Source of the DNA: Candidatus Margulisiibacteriota bacterium | GTDB lineage: Bacteria; Margulisbacteria; Riflemargulisbacteria; GWF2-39-127 | Direction of reading: 5' to 3' | Length of the DNA stretch: 64,000 bases | Assembly (NCBI GenBank): GCA_003242895.1 | Contig: QKMY01000017.1 | Location: 1 to 64,000, forward strand | Part shown: piece after piece, positions 17,880 through 26,682 of the stretch | Layout of the letters: each line of letters begins with the position of its first letter | Position numbering within the stretch: position 1 is the stretch's first letter | Program-made: the position numbers and the translations under genes | The notes under the pieces: generated by a model | What the model saw: only the letters and a program-made list of their open reading frames with translations | Database searches by the model: none | Told to the model about the DNA's origin: nothing

Positions 17880-18602
17880 GAAGTGACCACTCCCGAAATA
17901 CACACTTTGTGATAAAAAAGTCTTCAAGCAGTTAAAGGCATTGCTGCTTCTCGAAAACTTTCATATATATCCCTATCCTTATGAATAAACGGCACTCATA
18001 TTATACCATATTAACATTGTTATTATGGTTACTACGAGAGAAATCTATTTATTATAAAATCTTAATATATAACTGCAAATGTGACTCATTTAAAAATAAT
18101 TGAATTATTAGGTTATTCGATTTTATTTAGAAAACAATGAATTAATATATTCATATTTAAGCATTGCTTCAATTGTCATTCAATTGCAATTTCATCTAAC
18201 CTGTAAATAAATTTACATATATATAGCAGTTTACTGGAAATATTTGACAGAAAAATCAAAGGGATAAATTATCGAAACTTTAAAGTGATGAAAAAATCAC
18301 CGTTTCTTCAGTCATATCAAATATTCTGTCAGCAACAAATTTGGTCTGTTTGTTTTGCCTGTTTCTTGTATTTTTTTTGTCTTTATATTGCGTGTTTTAC
18401 AGGTTTATTAATGTATTTATCTTTAGGTGTGCATATTTGATGTAAGCCTTGGTATTGTTGAATTTGTCGGAAAAATATTATACGATTAATAATAGAAACA
18501 GATCCGGATATTTTCAGCTTTTCAATCAAGAGCGAATCCTATATTGGTAGAAAAGAATGGTATCTAATAAATGTCAGAGCAAATGAGGAGGTTTCGTTAG
18601 AG
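17880..18602. other. AT-rich intergenic region between divergent BREX operon and lipoprotein gene
   Basis: No convincing gene is visible in these 723 bases. The region must hold the leftward promoter of the BREX operon and the rightward promoter of the lipoprotein gene. A TGACAGAA at about 18247 and its inverse TTCTGTCA about 75 bases later, and a small GTGAT/ATCAC hairpin near 18287, are the only structures I noticed. I saw no copy of the tRNA-Ser 3' end that would mark a far attachment site. Confidence 0.5.
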
Positions 18603-18998
18603 ATGAAATATTCAGTTGTATTTGTTGTCATTATGATAGGAGCTTTGTCGTTAACGGGGTGCTCGGAAAAAGCAACTAATATTCAAAACAAGCCGGAAGA
18701 AAGCCAGCCTATGATAAATGCAATAAAATTGTCACAATCAGTTGCAGTGCCACACCAAACAGTGACCGTGGCGGTTCAGGTAGAAGATACCGGTAATAGC
18801 TGTGAATATTATTTTACCGGGGACGGAAGTATTCTCACCAGCGATGATCCTCGTGTTGTATTTTGGACTCCACCATCAACTGTCGGATCACACCAAATCT
18901 CAGTTGTTGTTTCTGATAAGATGAATAGCGCTTTTGCAACTGCCAGCATCGATGTGGTAACCGGGAACATTAATTCGAGTCTGACGGCGGACCATTAG
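18603..18998 (+). CDS. Predicted lipoprotein with Ig-like domain
   Basis: The N-terminus has a signal peptide ending in a lipobox LTGC (Cys about residue 20), so the 131-residue protein is probably lipidated and exported. The mature part (about 35-125) looks like a single Ig/PKD-type beta domain: it contains QTVTVAVQVED and GSHQISVVVSD, strands usual for such folds. I do not recognise a specific family. It stands alone on the plus strand, divergent from BREX and convergent with the secretin gene. A terminator follows. Confidence 0.75.
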   Translation: MKYSVVFVVIMIGALSLTGCSEKATNIQNKPEESQPMINAIKLSQSVAVPHQTVTVAVQVEDTGNSCEYYFTGDGSILTSDDPRVVFWTPPSTVGSHQISVVVSDKMNSAFATASIDVVTGNINSSLTADH

Positions 18999-19019
18999 TT
19001 CTGTGACCGTGAGATAATC

Positions 19020-19055
19020 AGTAGCAGAGTTCCGGCTACGGCGGCTACTTTTTTT
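19020..19055 (+). terminator. Terminator of the lipoprotein gene
   Basis: AGTAGC (19020-19025) pairs with GCTACT (19044-19049), with an inner CCG/CGG pairing, followed by seven T. The stop codon of the convergent secretin gene lies inside the hairpin. Confidence 0.7.
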
Positions 19056-20841
19056 CTTCCTTGTACTCTGATATGTTCAAATTTTCATCGATAATGTGCG
19101 GAGTTATTATAATAATAGTTTCTTTTTTCTCGTCTTTTATATCGGAGCTTTGGAACAAATTTCCTATGAATGGCAGCGACATAAGTATTGGTATTCCGGA
19201 AAGCGTTTTCACTTTTTTATTTCTAATAAGACCGCCGATAACGATGGATTGTCCGTCTTTGACCGTCAGCTCAGTTTGTACTTCGGTTGTGTTCTCTTGT
19301 GGGAGACTGTCATTTATTTGTCCTTCGCTGACTTTTGGTTTTATAATCATATTAATGTATTTTTCTTTTGAGATTTGGGGAGTGAATTCCAGTTGTGTGC
19401 CTACAGTCAAAAATTCTACGCTTTCAATTGTAGACGAATTCGTTATCTGTCTGACGCGGTAACCAAGTTTTTGTCCGGTAATTATTTTGGCAGGTTTGTT
19501 GTTTGTTGCTAGTATTTTTGTGTTTGCCAAAAGATTGGTGTAGATATTTGTTTGTAAGGTTTGCAGCCATGCTTTCATTTCGTCTTTCATGATCATAGCA
19601 TAGAACCCTTTGTCGCTATTTGCATCTGACGCCTGTGATGCCAGGCCTTTAAGGCTAGCGCTGTTATTCTCGTTTTTCTTGTATTGGTATCCTATTGCCG
19701 AAAAGGGATTTTCGCCTGCGCTTACTTCGATTACCCGGGCTTCTACCATAACTTGCTCGGGACGATTATCTATGCTTTCGATAACTTTGGTAACTTCTTC
19801 GATATCTAGCATGTTCCCCATTACCGAAATGGCATTAAGGTCATTATTTACAGAAATACCCATTACATTTGGCATAAGTTCGCTAATGTATTTTTTTGCG
19901 TTTTCAGCTTTGATATAGTTCAATAAAAATGTTTTTGTGTGTTTTCGGTAAGAGACTATAATCGTATTATTTTTTTTTGTCCAGGTATAGCCATTGATTT
20001 TCAGTATTATATCAAGGGCTTCCATTATCGGTATGTTCTTGGCGGAAAAGCTAACGTTCCCGGTAACCATTTTATCTATAAGCATATTGAAATTTCCCTG
20101 AGCAGCGAAGATGTTGAGTATCTGCGTGATTTTTACTTGATTGAGACTAAGATTAATTGTTTTTTTGTTCAAAAGATCATCGTTTTGCAGTTCGGTTTTG
20201 AAAGCCGTAACTTTTGGGATGGCATCGTTTAGCGCTTTTGCATTATGCTGGTCCTTATTATTTGCTGCTGGAATGGAGGCAGATTTTTCTTCGATTATTG
20301 TTGTTATTTTTTTGCTTTTTTCATTTTCTTTATAAACTTCAATAGTTTTTATTGCCGGAATAGTTATTTTTGATTGCAAATATTGGGTTATAGGTATATT
20401 GCCTTTTTTCTGTGACAAACTTAGTGCGGTTTTTCCATAATTATTTTTTTCCTGAATGGTTGCTCCTCTGTTAACAAGCATTCGTACTAAATCAAAGTTT
20501 CCTTTGGCTACGGCTAGCATTAATGGCGTGTTGCCCTCTTTTGTTTTTGCATTAACGTATGCGCCTTTATCGATCAATATTTTTGTGATTTCAATATTCC
20601 CTTGATCGATAGCATGAAATAGCACCGACCAGCCATCTTCATTCCTATATGAAATACTCGTTCCTTGTTTAATGGATTCTTTGGCCTTGTTATTATTTCC
20701 TTGCCAGACATAATTCATCAATTCTATGGCTTTTTCGGTTTTGTCTTCAGGTGCGATAGTTTTGTTAGCGGTATGTGCAAAGTTTGCCAAGGTGATCATT
20801 ACCATAATGGTATATGCAAGTATTAGTTTTTTGTTTGTCAT
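19045..20841 (-). CDS. Outer-membrane secretin (MshL/PilQ-like) with N-terminal ankyrin repeats
   Basis: This 598-residue protein is the outer-membrane channel for a type IV pilus. A signal peptide covers about residues 1-25. Residues about 41-160 form three to four ankyrin repeats (DGWSVLFHAIDQGNIEITKILIDKG; EGNTPLMLAVAKGN; GKTALSLSQKKGN). A linker follows, then the secretin N0/STN domain (about 228-297), an N1-type domain (about 303-370, ending ESIDNRPEQVMVEARVIEVS) and the secretin core with the C-terminal VIGGLIRNK and GIPILMSLPFIGNLF motifs. Ankyrin repeats on a secretin are unusual and would lie in the periplasm. It is the last gene of the pilus operon; AGGAG precedes the ATG. Confidence 0.92.
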   Translation of the reverse strand: MTNKKLILAYTIMVMITLANFAHTANKTIAPEDKTEKAIELMNYVWQGNNNKAKESIKQGTSISYRNEDGWSVLFHAIDQGNIEITKILIDKGAYVNAKTKEGNTPLMLAVAKGNFDLVRMLVNRGATIQEKNNYGKTALSLSQKKGNIPITQYLQSKITIPAIKTIEVYKENEKSKKITTIIEEKSASIPAANNKDQHNAKALNDAIPKVTAFKTELQNDDLLNKKTINLSLNQVKITQILNIFAAQGNFNMLIDKMVTGNVSFSAKNIPIMEALDIILKINGYTWTKKNNTIIVSYRKHTKTFLLNYIKAENAKKYISELMPNVMGISVNNDLNAISVMGNMLDIEEVTKVIESIDNRPEQVMVEARVIEVSAGENPFSAIGYQYKKNENNSASLKGLASQASDANSDKGFYAMIMKDEMKAWLQTLQTNIYTNLLANTKILATNNKPAKIITGQKLGYRVRQITNSSTIESVEFLTVGTQLEFTPQISKEKYINMIIKPKVSEGQINDSLPQENTTEVQTELTVKDGQSIVIGGLIRNKKVKTLSGIPILMSLPFIGNLFQSSDIKDEKKETIIIITPHIIDENLNISEYKEEKK

Positions 20842-20850
20842 GGTTTTCTC

Positions 20851-21378
20851 CTATTTCTCCAAGTATAAGGTAATTGTTCGCCCTTCTTTTTCCATAACAA
20901 CTAGCTTTTCGGTTATGCTGATGACCTTGTAACCGTTAAGAGAGTCATTCGTTTTTAATGTCGATCCATTGATAAAGGCTATTTTCTTTTCATTACTGTC
21001 CCAGATACCTTCCAACACAAATTTTACCTTATCGTTTTCTTGCGATTTTGCTTGCTTTTTAATTGCTTCTGATTTTCTTGTTTTTTGTTCACTCGTTAAA
21101 GTATTTGTTTGTTTTTCAGGTGTGTAAGGTGTTCTTATGAATGGGTCATTAATTAGTGGTATTGTTTTAATTGCCATAATTTCTTCTTCTTGTTTAGTAT
21201 TGCGATTTAATATATGCGCGTAATCAATGGTTGAAAAAAAACTTGCTGTCGGGAGGATCAGGTTAGGTGACGGTGCGCTAACCTTTAGATTTTTTTGGTT
21301 ACTTGTCGGCTGATAAAAGTAAACCATTAATGTGAGAATCAATAGTCCCCCAGGTAATATAAATGGTTTTATATTCAT
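20851..21378 (-). CDS. MshK/GspB-like pilus assembly protein
   Basis: The 175-residue protein has one N-terminal membrane segment (about 6-20), a Lys/Glu-rich linker, and a C-terminal small beta domain (about 117-175). That domain contains VLEGIWDSNEKKIAFINGSTLKTND and then KVISITEKLVVMEKEGR, a pattern shared by MshK, GspB and PilP/GspC-type periplasmic domains. Its place directly before the secretin gene supports a role linking the inner-membrane complex to the secretin. Sequence alone does not decide between MshK and PilP. Confidence 0.65.
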   Translation of the reverse strand: MNIKPFILPGGLLILTLMVYFYQPTSNQKNLKVSAPSPNLILPTASFFSTIDYAHILNRNTKQEEEIMAIKTIPLINDPFIRTPYTPEKQTNTLTSEQKTRKSEAIKKQAKSQENDKVKFVLEGIWDSNEKKIAFINGSTLKTNDSLNGYKVISITEKLVVMEKEGRTITLYLEK

Positions 21379-21390
21379 TGTTTTTTCCTT

Positions 21391-21951
21391 TTATTGCTCG
21401 CTAACAAAGTAAGCTTTTATTTCCAGCTTCAGGATAAGTGGACCATGAAGCTCTTTTGAAAAAGTATAGCTTTTTATTTCAACGATGAAGGGCATGGTAA
21501 GTAGTTTTTTTAAATATGATGATAACTGGAAATAACTCCCTTTTAGTTGTAGTGAAATAGGGAGTATCTGCAACGTCAAATTGTTATGTTTTTCTTGCAT
21601 GATTTTTTGTGGAATGATTGATAATACTTCCAATTGTGGATTTTTTTCGGCGTTACTGAGGAGCGCCAGGAGTTCAGGCAAGTGTTCTTTGGCATTGAGA
21701 TGTTTTTTGTTCAGGATATTCTTCATGCTCGATATGTCGGCATCGTTTATACTTTGTAGTTTAAAAATTATATTGTTAGCGGTTTTTATCTCATTTTTAA
21801 TATTGCTAATGTCAATTTTAAGCTGATGATTTTTGACAATAATTGATCTGAAGGTGAATCCGAATATTATCATTATAATCATGCAGATTCCAGCTATAGC
21901 TGCTAAATAAATTTTCATGTAATGAGAGTATTTAGAAATATCTGTAATCAA
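21391..21951 (-). CDS. PilO/MshJ-like inner-membrane pilus protein
   Basis: A 186-residue protein with one N-terminal membrane helix (about 12-32), a coiled-coil stretch (about 37-70) and a ferredoxin-like C-terminal domain, as in PilO/GspM/MshJ. The segment SIIPQKI...LPISLQLKGSYFQLSSYLKKL is typical of PilO domains. It starts with TTG at 21951, preceded by AAGGA. It lies 16 bases after the PilM-PilN fusion gene, the usual neighbour. Confidence 0.78.
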   Translation of the reverse strand: MITDISKYSHYMKIYLAAIAGICMIIMIIFGFTFRSIIVKNHQLKIDISNIKNEIKTANNIIFKLQSINDADISSMKNILNKKHLNAKEHLPELLALLSNAEKNPQLEVLSIIPQKIMQEKHNNLTLQILPISLQLKGSYFQLSSYLKKLLTMPFIVEIKSYTFSKELHGPLILKLEIKAYFVSEQ

Positions 21952-21967
21952 GTTATATATCCTTAAA

Positions 21968-23959
21968 TTAGTTAGTTATTATGCAAAGGAGTTCAAATTT
22001 TTGCTGGTCTTCTGCATTTTCAATCTCTTTTTTATTCAGAAAAATCAAGTCAATCTGATCAATTGCGGGAGATTGCCTTAACCGGGATATGAATTCTGCC
22101 AGCTCTGAAGTTGCGACACTTGCTGCTCGAATTGTACCTTTTATCTGTGTTGTGTAGTTACTTGTCGGGCTTAGGTCTTTGGTTTCCGGGTTGAAATTTA
22201 TTTCATCGAGAGAGATGTGTTTGGGGATGGATTGACTTATATCAACTAATAGCCGGATAGCCTTTATATTGTAATCTGCTTTTTCTTGCATGAAAATAAC
22301 CTGTGTACTTTTTGTGTAGTTGCTGTTTTGTATATCGACTAGCTTGTTTTTGACGGGGCTTAGTGCTGCTAATTGCTTTTTAGATGTGTTAAATAATTCT
22401 AATTTATATTTATAATTTGAGTCGAGTAATTGTACTATAAGCAATAACAGAATACAAAATGAGGTTATCAAGACAGAAGAGGGCACGATCAGCTTAAGGA
22501 GTGTTAACTTTTCTTTTATTTTTGTCGGTAGGAAATTCGTAGCGGAGGCAGTGTCTATCATTAGCAATCCTACCAGTTTCACGAACGAAGAACTGTTTTT
22601 TTCGATAGTATTCTGATTGTCGGATATAACATCGTAATGATCAAGTAATTTGATTTTTTCTATATCCAGGCTTAGCTCTTTCGCGAGATAATCATCGATG
22701 CCGATAATATCAGCTACGCTCCCTGATATGATAACTCTATTCATATCACTTAAACCGTATTTTTCCCTATAATAGGAGATAGTTCTGATTACTTCCATGA
22801 CAAAGATTTCAGCTGCACCTCCTGATCTAAGAAGCGCTGTTTTACTGGTTTCAACTTTCACGAGTTCTGCTTCGACTTCGCTTGCCATTCGGTTGAGTTC
22901 TGATATGTCCGGCATGCTCTGGTAACCACAGCTTATGCAATGTTTTTCCAATTTCTGCAAGATTTTTTTCTTGCCATTAATAAGAGATTTTAGTTTTGGA
23001 TAAAGAATGATGTTGTTTTTTGTATTGAGGATGACCATTATATTGAAGAGCAATAGAAGTATTGTTAATAAATAAAAAAATGAAGATAACGGTACTTGCT
23101 TAAATACAACAGAAGTGACAAAGGCACTTAAGAAGGATAGTGTTGCAAGTATAATGAATAACCGTGTTATATGTTTGTCGTTTTGTTTTTTAAAGGCTTC
23201 GCTTTTTAGATTGGACCCTACTTCTTTTTGCTCGCTAAGGGTTTTACTGAGGAGAGAAATCGAGTATAACTTATCGATCAATGATGACTCGATAAGAATA
23301 TTAGCAAATTCGTCGTTGTCGTACCTGATTACTCTTGCGAAAGCTATGCTGTTTCCCTTTATAATATTAAGTACGGCGAAGTTTGATTCTAATTCTAGCC
23401 ATAAGAGCTGTTCGTTATTTGTTAATGGCATGTTCCGTGAACAGTATTCTTTGCAGGCAAATGGTGCAAAGCTGAGAAATAGTGGTGTTAACCCGGCATC
23501 TTGAACAATTTCTACGATTTTATCAATTTCTTCCTGAGCAATAATTGTGATAAATAATTCTAGATTCTTTAAATCATTTTCGTAAAATTCCCTGATAACA
23601 GAATACTCAATTGTTGCTTTGCCGATGTCAAAATCAATTTGATCCCTATACATCCAGACGATTGCCTCGATAAGATCTTCTTTTTTCATGAAAGGAAATA
23701 CACTGTGTTGATAAAAGATATCCTTATTAGAAAACGTGAGAAATGTTTTTTTTGTTTTAATTTTGTTTAATTGGAGGGTTCTTCTAATGGAATTTGATAT
23801 TATAGAATGCCTTGGACGACTTTTGTCTTCTGGCGGGTATGGCAAGGTAAATATATCCCTGATTTTGTAATCTTTTCTTTTTTTTTCGCAGATCAATATT
23901 TTTATATTATCAGAACTAATATCTATGCCAAGCATTTCTGAATTGGTAAAAAATGACAT
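21968..23959 (-). CDS. PilM-PilN fusion protein (MshI/GspL-like)
   Basis: This 663-residue protein joins an actin-like PilM domain, which starts with MLGIDISSDNIKILI at about residue 9, to a PilN domain (membrane helix about 475-495, then a coiled coil and ferredoxin-like domain to 663). Between about residues 262 and 315 two extra hydrophobic segments interrupt the PilM part. The actin-fold motif GSVADIIGIDDYL (about 420-432) reappears after them. In classical systems PilM is a separate cytoplasmic protein. Here the fold seems split by a membrane hairpin, which needs both halves to face the cytoplasm. The gene is 200 bases from the pilin gene cluster. Confidence 0.85.
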   Translation of the reverse strand: MSFFTNSEMLGIDISSDNIKILICEKKRKDYKIRDIFTLPYPPEDKSRPRHSIISNSIRRTLQLNKIKTKKTFLTFSNKDIFYQHSVFPFMKKEDLIEAIVWMYRDQIDFDIGKATIEYSVIREFYENDLKNLELFITIIAQEEIDKIVEIVQDAGLTPLFLSFAPFACKEYCSRNMPLTNNEQLLWLELESNFAVLNIIKGNSIAFARVIRYDNDEFANILIESSLIDKLYSISLLSKTLSEQKEVGSNLKSEAFKKQNDKHITRLFIILATLSFLSAFVTSVVFKQVPLSSFFYLLTILLLLFNIMVILNTKNNIILYPKLKSLINGKKKILQKLEKHCISCGYQSMPDISELNRMASEVEAELVKVETSKTALLRSGGAAEIFVMEVIRTISYYREKYGLSDMNRVIISGSVADIIGIDDYLAKELSLDIEKIKLLDHYDVISDNQNTIEKNSSSFVKLVGLLMIDTASATNFLPTKIKEKLTLLKLIVPSSVLITSFCILLLLIVQLLDSNYKYKLELFNTSKKQLAALSPVKNKLVDIQNSNYTKSTQVIFMQEKADYNIKAIRLLVDISQSIPKHISLDEINFNPETKDLSPTSNYTTQIKGTIRAASVATSELAEFISRLRQSPAIDQIDLIFLNKKEIENAEDQQKFELLCIITN

Positions 23960-24159
23960 AAATACTTCTTTCGATCATTATTTTGCTATTTATATAATTT
24001 TATCAATATCATTTATATATCGCAATTTGATGATATAATCTGCACACATAAATAATGTTAAGATATGAATACTATACTCTGTTTTTATCGATCATTTATT
24101 CGTCTGATATTAGTGGGAGCTATGAGAATGCAGTTGTCAATCAATGTTCAGAGTACTTG

Positions 24160-24591
24160 CTAATTGCCTTTCCAGGAATAGCTTAGTCTCCGGCTTGGCA
24201 GGGTTCCGGTTGTGTTGTTCTGGTTGATTGAGAGCTCCATTGTCCTGACAACGAAATGATCTCCGGATTGAGCATTTCCCGTGATAAACACTGTTGCAGA
24301 CCTGGAGGTGACATTTTGGACGCTTAAGTCAAAGCAGTTCGAATTTAGTGTTATACTTGATCCGTTTATGGCATTTGAAGAGGTTACCCAATCTTCCGAG
24401 GAACTATAATAGAGTAATGCCCAGTTCAGACCGCCTTCTGCTATGCCAAATGCCTGGCTTGTTTTGATAAAATCGGACCGTTCGATACTTTCACTCCTGA
24501 AAATAGATAAGGCATGAAGACCTATAATGCTTAGAATACTCATTAAGAAAACTAACATGACCAAGATATATCCGTTTTGTTGTGTGCGCAT
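24160..24591 (-). CDS. PilX/GspK-like minor pilin without Glu5
   Basis: The 143-residue protein starts at 24591 (GAGG upstream, one base after the stop of the previous gene). It has a short leader MRTQQNG before a hydrophobic helix YILVMLVFLMSILSIIGL. Position 5 of the predicted mature protein is Met rather than Glu, as in PilX/GspK-type tip pilins, which can lack Glu5. QAFGIAEGGLNWAL is the typical PilX post-helix segment. It is the last of five pilin-like genes in a row. Confidence 0.8.
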   Translation of the reverse strand: MRTQQNGYILVMLVFLMSILSIIGLHALSIFRSESIERSDFIKTSQAFGIAEGGLNWALLYYSSSEDWVTSSNAINGSSITLNSNCFDLSVQNVTSRSATVFITGNAQSGDHFVVRTMELSINQNNTTGTLPSRRLSYSWKGN

Positions 24592-24592
24592 G

Positions 24593-25105
24593 TTATCCTC
24601 TGATGTTTCTTGGCCGTACTCGCATATTAATGGTAATATGAGAGATATTCTCGCCGATCGCGATCTCTGACTCAATAGTCCTTATATTCGTTGAAATTCC
24701 GTTCCCGGTCATAGGTTCAGATAGTACATTATTGCTGGCATCATAGTAAATAAAATTCAGGGCGTGGGCATTTTCTGCAAATTGGTAGCTTGTCCCGTTA
24801 ATAGATTTTTGTATTTTCTGATTTTCCGGATAATAACTTATGGTATTATCTTCAATGTCATTAAAAGCAATAATATTGTTATTGGCAGTGAGTATGCTAG
24901 CAATATCCTTGATGTTTCGAAGGTCTCTACTTATTGCAGTGTATATTCGGTTTGCGTTACTCCTGCTGACTGATTGTTCAAGTATTACCTGAAATCCCCG
25001 GTTGAACAGAATAACTATAGACCCGCTGGCAAGGGAAACAAAACTGCTTATCAGTATGATAACCACAATCAATTCAATTAATGTATATCCTTTATTAGAA
25101 TCCAT
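24593..25105 (-). CDS. PilW/GspJ-like minor prepilin
   Basis: The prepilin motif is MDSNKG followed by YTLIELIVVIILISS, with Glu5 present. The remaining part is a variable beta domain of about 130 residues with SRDLRNIKDI after the helix, a feature of PilW/GspJ proteins. I chose the ATG at 25105, giving the usual 6-residue leader; an upstream ATG at 25132 is in frame, and neither has a clear ribosome site. The start overlaps the stop of the previous pilin gene by 11 bases, indicating coupling. Confidence 0.82.
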   Translation of the reverse strand: MDSNKGYTLIELIVVIILISSFVSLASGSIVILFNRGFQVILEQSVSRSNANRIYTAISRDLRNIKDIASILTANNNIIAFNDIEDNTISYYPENQKIQKSINGTSYQFAENAHALNFIYYDASNNVLSEPMTGNGISTNIRTIESEIAIGENISHITINMRVRPRNIRG

Positions 25106-25520
25106 GGTTTGTAAATAATGTTGCAAGTTCATATTGTATATTTGATGGTGTTGTTACCGTGATTAACGACTTTTTATAATCGGTCGTACTTCCAGCTATT
25201 GTATCAAGATCATTCGGGCCATTTACATAGTTAACATTAATAGTATAGCTATAATTATTATAAGGGATAGAAAAGTTTTCTGTAGAGACTGAGTTTATGT
25301 TGCCAAAACTAAGTCCGTGAAGGTCCTCAAGCTTTGATTCAGCGAACATGCTTGCGTTATTCATTTCTTCCATTGGGACTCTTTTCATGAGTACCGTGAA
25401 CATAGGGTTCATAATCTTGGGCAAGAGGATAGCAAGGATAGTCAACGCTGCTATGAGTTCTATGAGCGAGAAGCCTGTTGATCCGGATTTATTCGTAGAT
25501 GAGGTGTTATTAATGAACAA
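25095..25520 (-). CDS. PilV/GspI-like minor prepilin
   Basis: A 141-residue prepilin with a 16-residue leader rich in Ser/Thr/Asn ending in Gly, then FSLIELIAALTILAILLP with Glu5. The segment MEEMNNASMFAESKLEDL after the helix resembles the PilV/GspI pattern. It lies between two other pilin genes on the same strand and probably contributes to the initiating tip complex. Confidence 0.8.
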   Translation of the reverse strand: MFINNTSSTNKSGSTGFSLIELIAALTILAILLPKIMNPMFTVLMKRVPMEEMNNASMFAESKLEDLHGLSFGNINSVSTENFSIPYNNYSYTINVNYVNGPNDLDTIAGSTTDYKKSLITVTTPSNIQYELATLFTNHGF

Positions 25521-25544
25521 CCGGACAACTCCTATTATTCATAT

Positions 25545-26042
25545 CTACTGGATTAGCCCAGTGTAAGGGGTTATTGATATAGTTGCTGTTTCCCCTGTTG
25601 AAGAATTGCTCAAGACTATGTTTTTTGTTGTATTAATCGCGCCGGAAGTATCCGCCGGTATTCCTTTTTTATCAAACTGAAGTGTATTTCCGGCAAGATC
25701 AGTGCTTATCATTGTTATTCCTGGGAATAGATCTTCGATATTTACGCTAAAAGTGGTGCTGGTTGAAGGATTGGTAATAATGTTGTCAAAATTATTATTT
25801 CCTTTGTAGACAGTATAATTTTCCTGAGCAGCATCTACTTTAATTCCATAGATTGTCTGTTGTGAAAGGGATAAGTTTTGGACAAGCCGGATATCCATAA
25901 CTATGTAATCTTTCGTAATATTAACCTTTGCAGAAGATAAAGATGGAATTTTAATAACTGTAACAAAACTCAAAAATGATATTATGGATATAATTACGAT
26001 TAATTCTATTAAAGTATAACCGGCATTATTATGATAAATCAA
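25545..26042 (-). CDS. FimT/GspH-like minor prepilin
   Basis: A 165-residue prepilin with leader MIYHNNAG and mature start YTLIELIVIISIISFLSF, Glu5 present. The C-terminal half has the GspH/FimT-like pattern with LQFDKKGIPADTSG and a final ATISITPYTGLI. It follows the major pilin gene by 27 bases. Confidence 0.82.
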   Translation of the reverse strand: MIYHNNAGYTLIELIVIISIISFLSFVTVIKIPSLSSAKVNITKDYIVMDIRLVQNLSLSQQTIYGIKVDAAQENYTVYKGNNNFDNIITNPSTSTTFSVNIEDLFPGITMISTDLAGNTLQFDKKGIPADTSGAINTTKNIVLSNSSTGETATISITPYTGLIQ

Positions 26043-26069
26043 TTTTTACACCTAAGCCAAAACTAACTA

Positions 26070-26402
26070 TTAAAGATGTGCATGGTCAGGTGTTGCCACT
26101 CTTCCTACAGTATTATCATAACTGTATGCTACGGAAAAAGGACATGTCGGTACTAGACCGTCTGCAAATAATGCTCCTGTCAGCGTTGTAGGGAATGCTG
26201 CTACAGCATTCGATGCGTTTTCTGCATATTTTAAAGCTACGGCAGAATGAATTGCCCCGATATTTGCATCACATTGTGCTTTTTTTGATTTATTTGTCAA
26301 GTCAAGAAACTTTGGTACCGAGATAACCGCTAAAATGCCAAGAATGATGATAACCGCGATCAATTCTATGAGAGTGAAGCCACGCTGATTTTTGTAATTC
26401 AT
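26070..26402 (-). CDS. Major type IV pilin, MSHA-like
   Basis: The 110-residue protein has leader MNYKNQRG and mature N-terminus FTLIELIAVIIILGILAVI with Glu5. The helix continues into DLTNKSKKAQCDANIGAIHSAVALKYA, like MshA pilins. Two cysteines (AQC and PTCPF) may form a disulfide in the short globular domain. It is the first pilin gene after the platform protein and probably the main subunit. AAGGA lies about 11 bases upstream of the ATG. The gene is short for a type IV pilin but complete. Confidence 0.9.
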   Translation of the reverse strand: MNYKNQRGFTLIELIAVIIILGILAVISVPKFLDLTNKSKKAQCDANIGAIHSAVALKYAENASNAVAAFPTTLTGALFADGLVPTCPFSVAYSYDNTVGRVATPDHAHL

Positions 26403-26470
26403 TATTTGTAAATTCCTTTCAGATTGAAATCAAGTTTAATTATATAATATCAAAATTAATTCATTATACA

Positions 26471-26498
26471 AGTATTCGTATTGCAAAATACTCGTATT
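26471..26498. repeat. Two 12-bp direct repeats upstream of the major pilin gene
   Basis: AGTATTCGTATT (26471-26482) and AATACTCGTATT (26487-26498) are near-identical and start 16 bases apart, 69 bases upstream of the pilin start. Tandem repeats there could bind a regulator, though no regulator is identified. Confidence 0.4.
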
Positions 26499-26526
26499 CT
26501 TTAAAACCGACTATGAGGAAGACTCT

Positions 26527-26682
26527 TTGAATATAAGAGACTATATAACAAAGATTCTGTATTATCCTGAACGACTGGCAATTGATTTTAAAATGCTTAA
26601 CTGGACTGTTGAACTTGATAAATCCGGCTTGTCTGAATCTATATTCAACCCATTTAAATGGGTTTATACAGAAAAGACGTAA
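26527..26682 (+). CDS. Possible small protein, 51 residues
   Basis: A plus-strand frame starts with TTG at 26527, preceded by GAGGAAG at good spacing, and ends at TAA 26682. The product, beginning LNIRDYITKILYYPERLA, is balanced in composition and has a hydrophobic/aromatic C-terminal part (IFNPFKWVYTEKT). I do not recognise it. It lies against the direction of the surrounding pilus operon, in the 354-base gap between the pilin and platform genes. A minus-strand frame over the same bases (26464-26694) looks less protein-like. Confidence 0.35.
   Translation: MNIRDYITKILYYPERLAIDFKMLNWTVELDKSGLSESIFNPFKWVYTEKT

Noticed and set aside
17880-18602. Search for a second attachment site (repeat of the tRNA-Ser 3' end) at the far edge of the BREX island
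   Set aside because: I found no copy of the CCCACCCTCTCCGCCA-type end here, so a classical integrase-bounded island is not supported.
26403-26530. Sigma54 promoter upstream of the major pilin
   Set aside because: No GG-N10-GC type -24/-12 element was seen in the upstream region.
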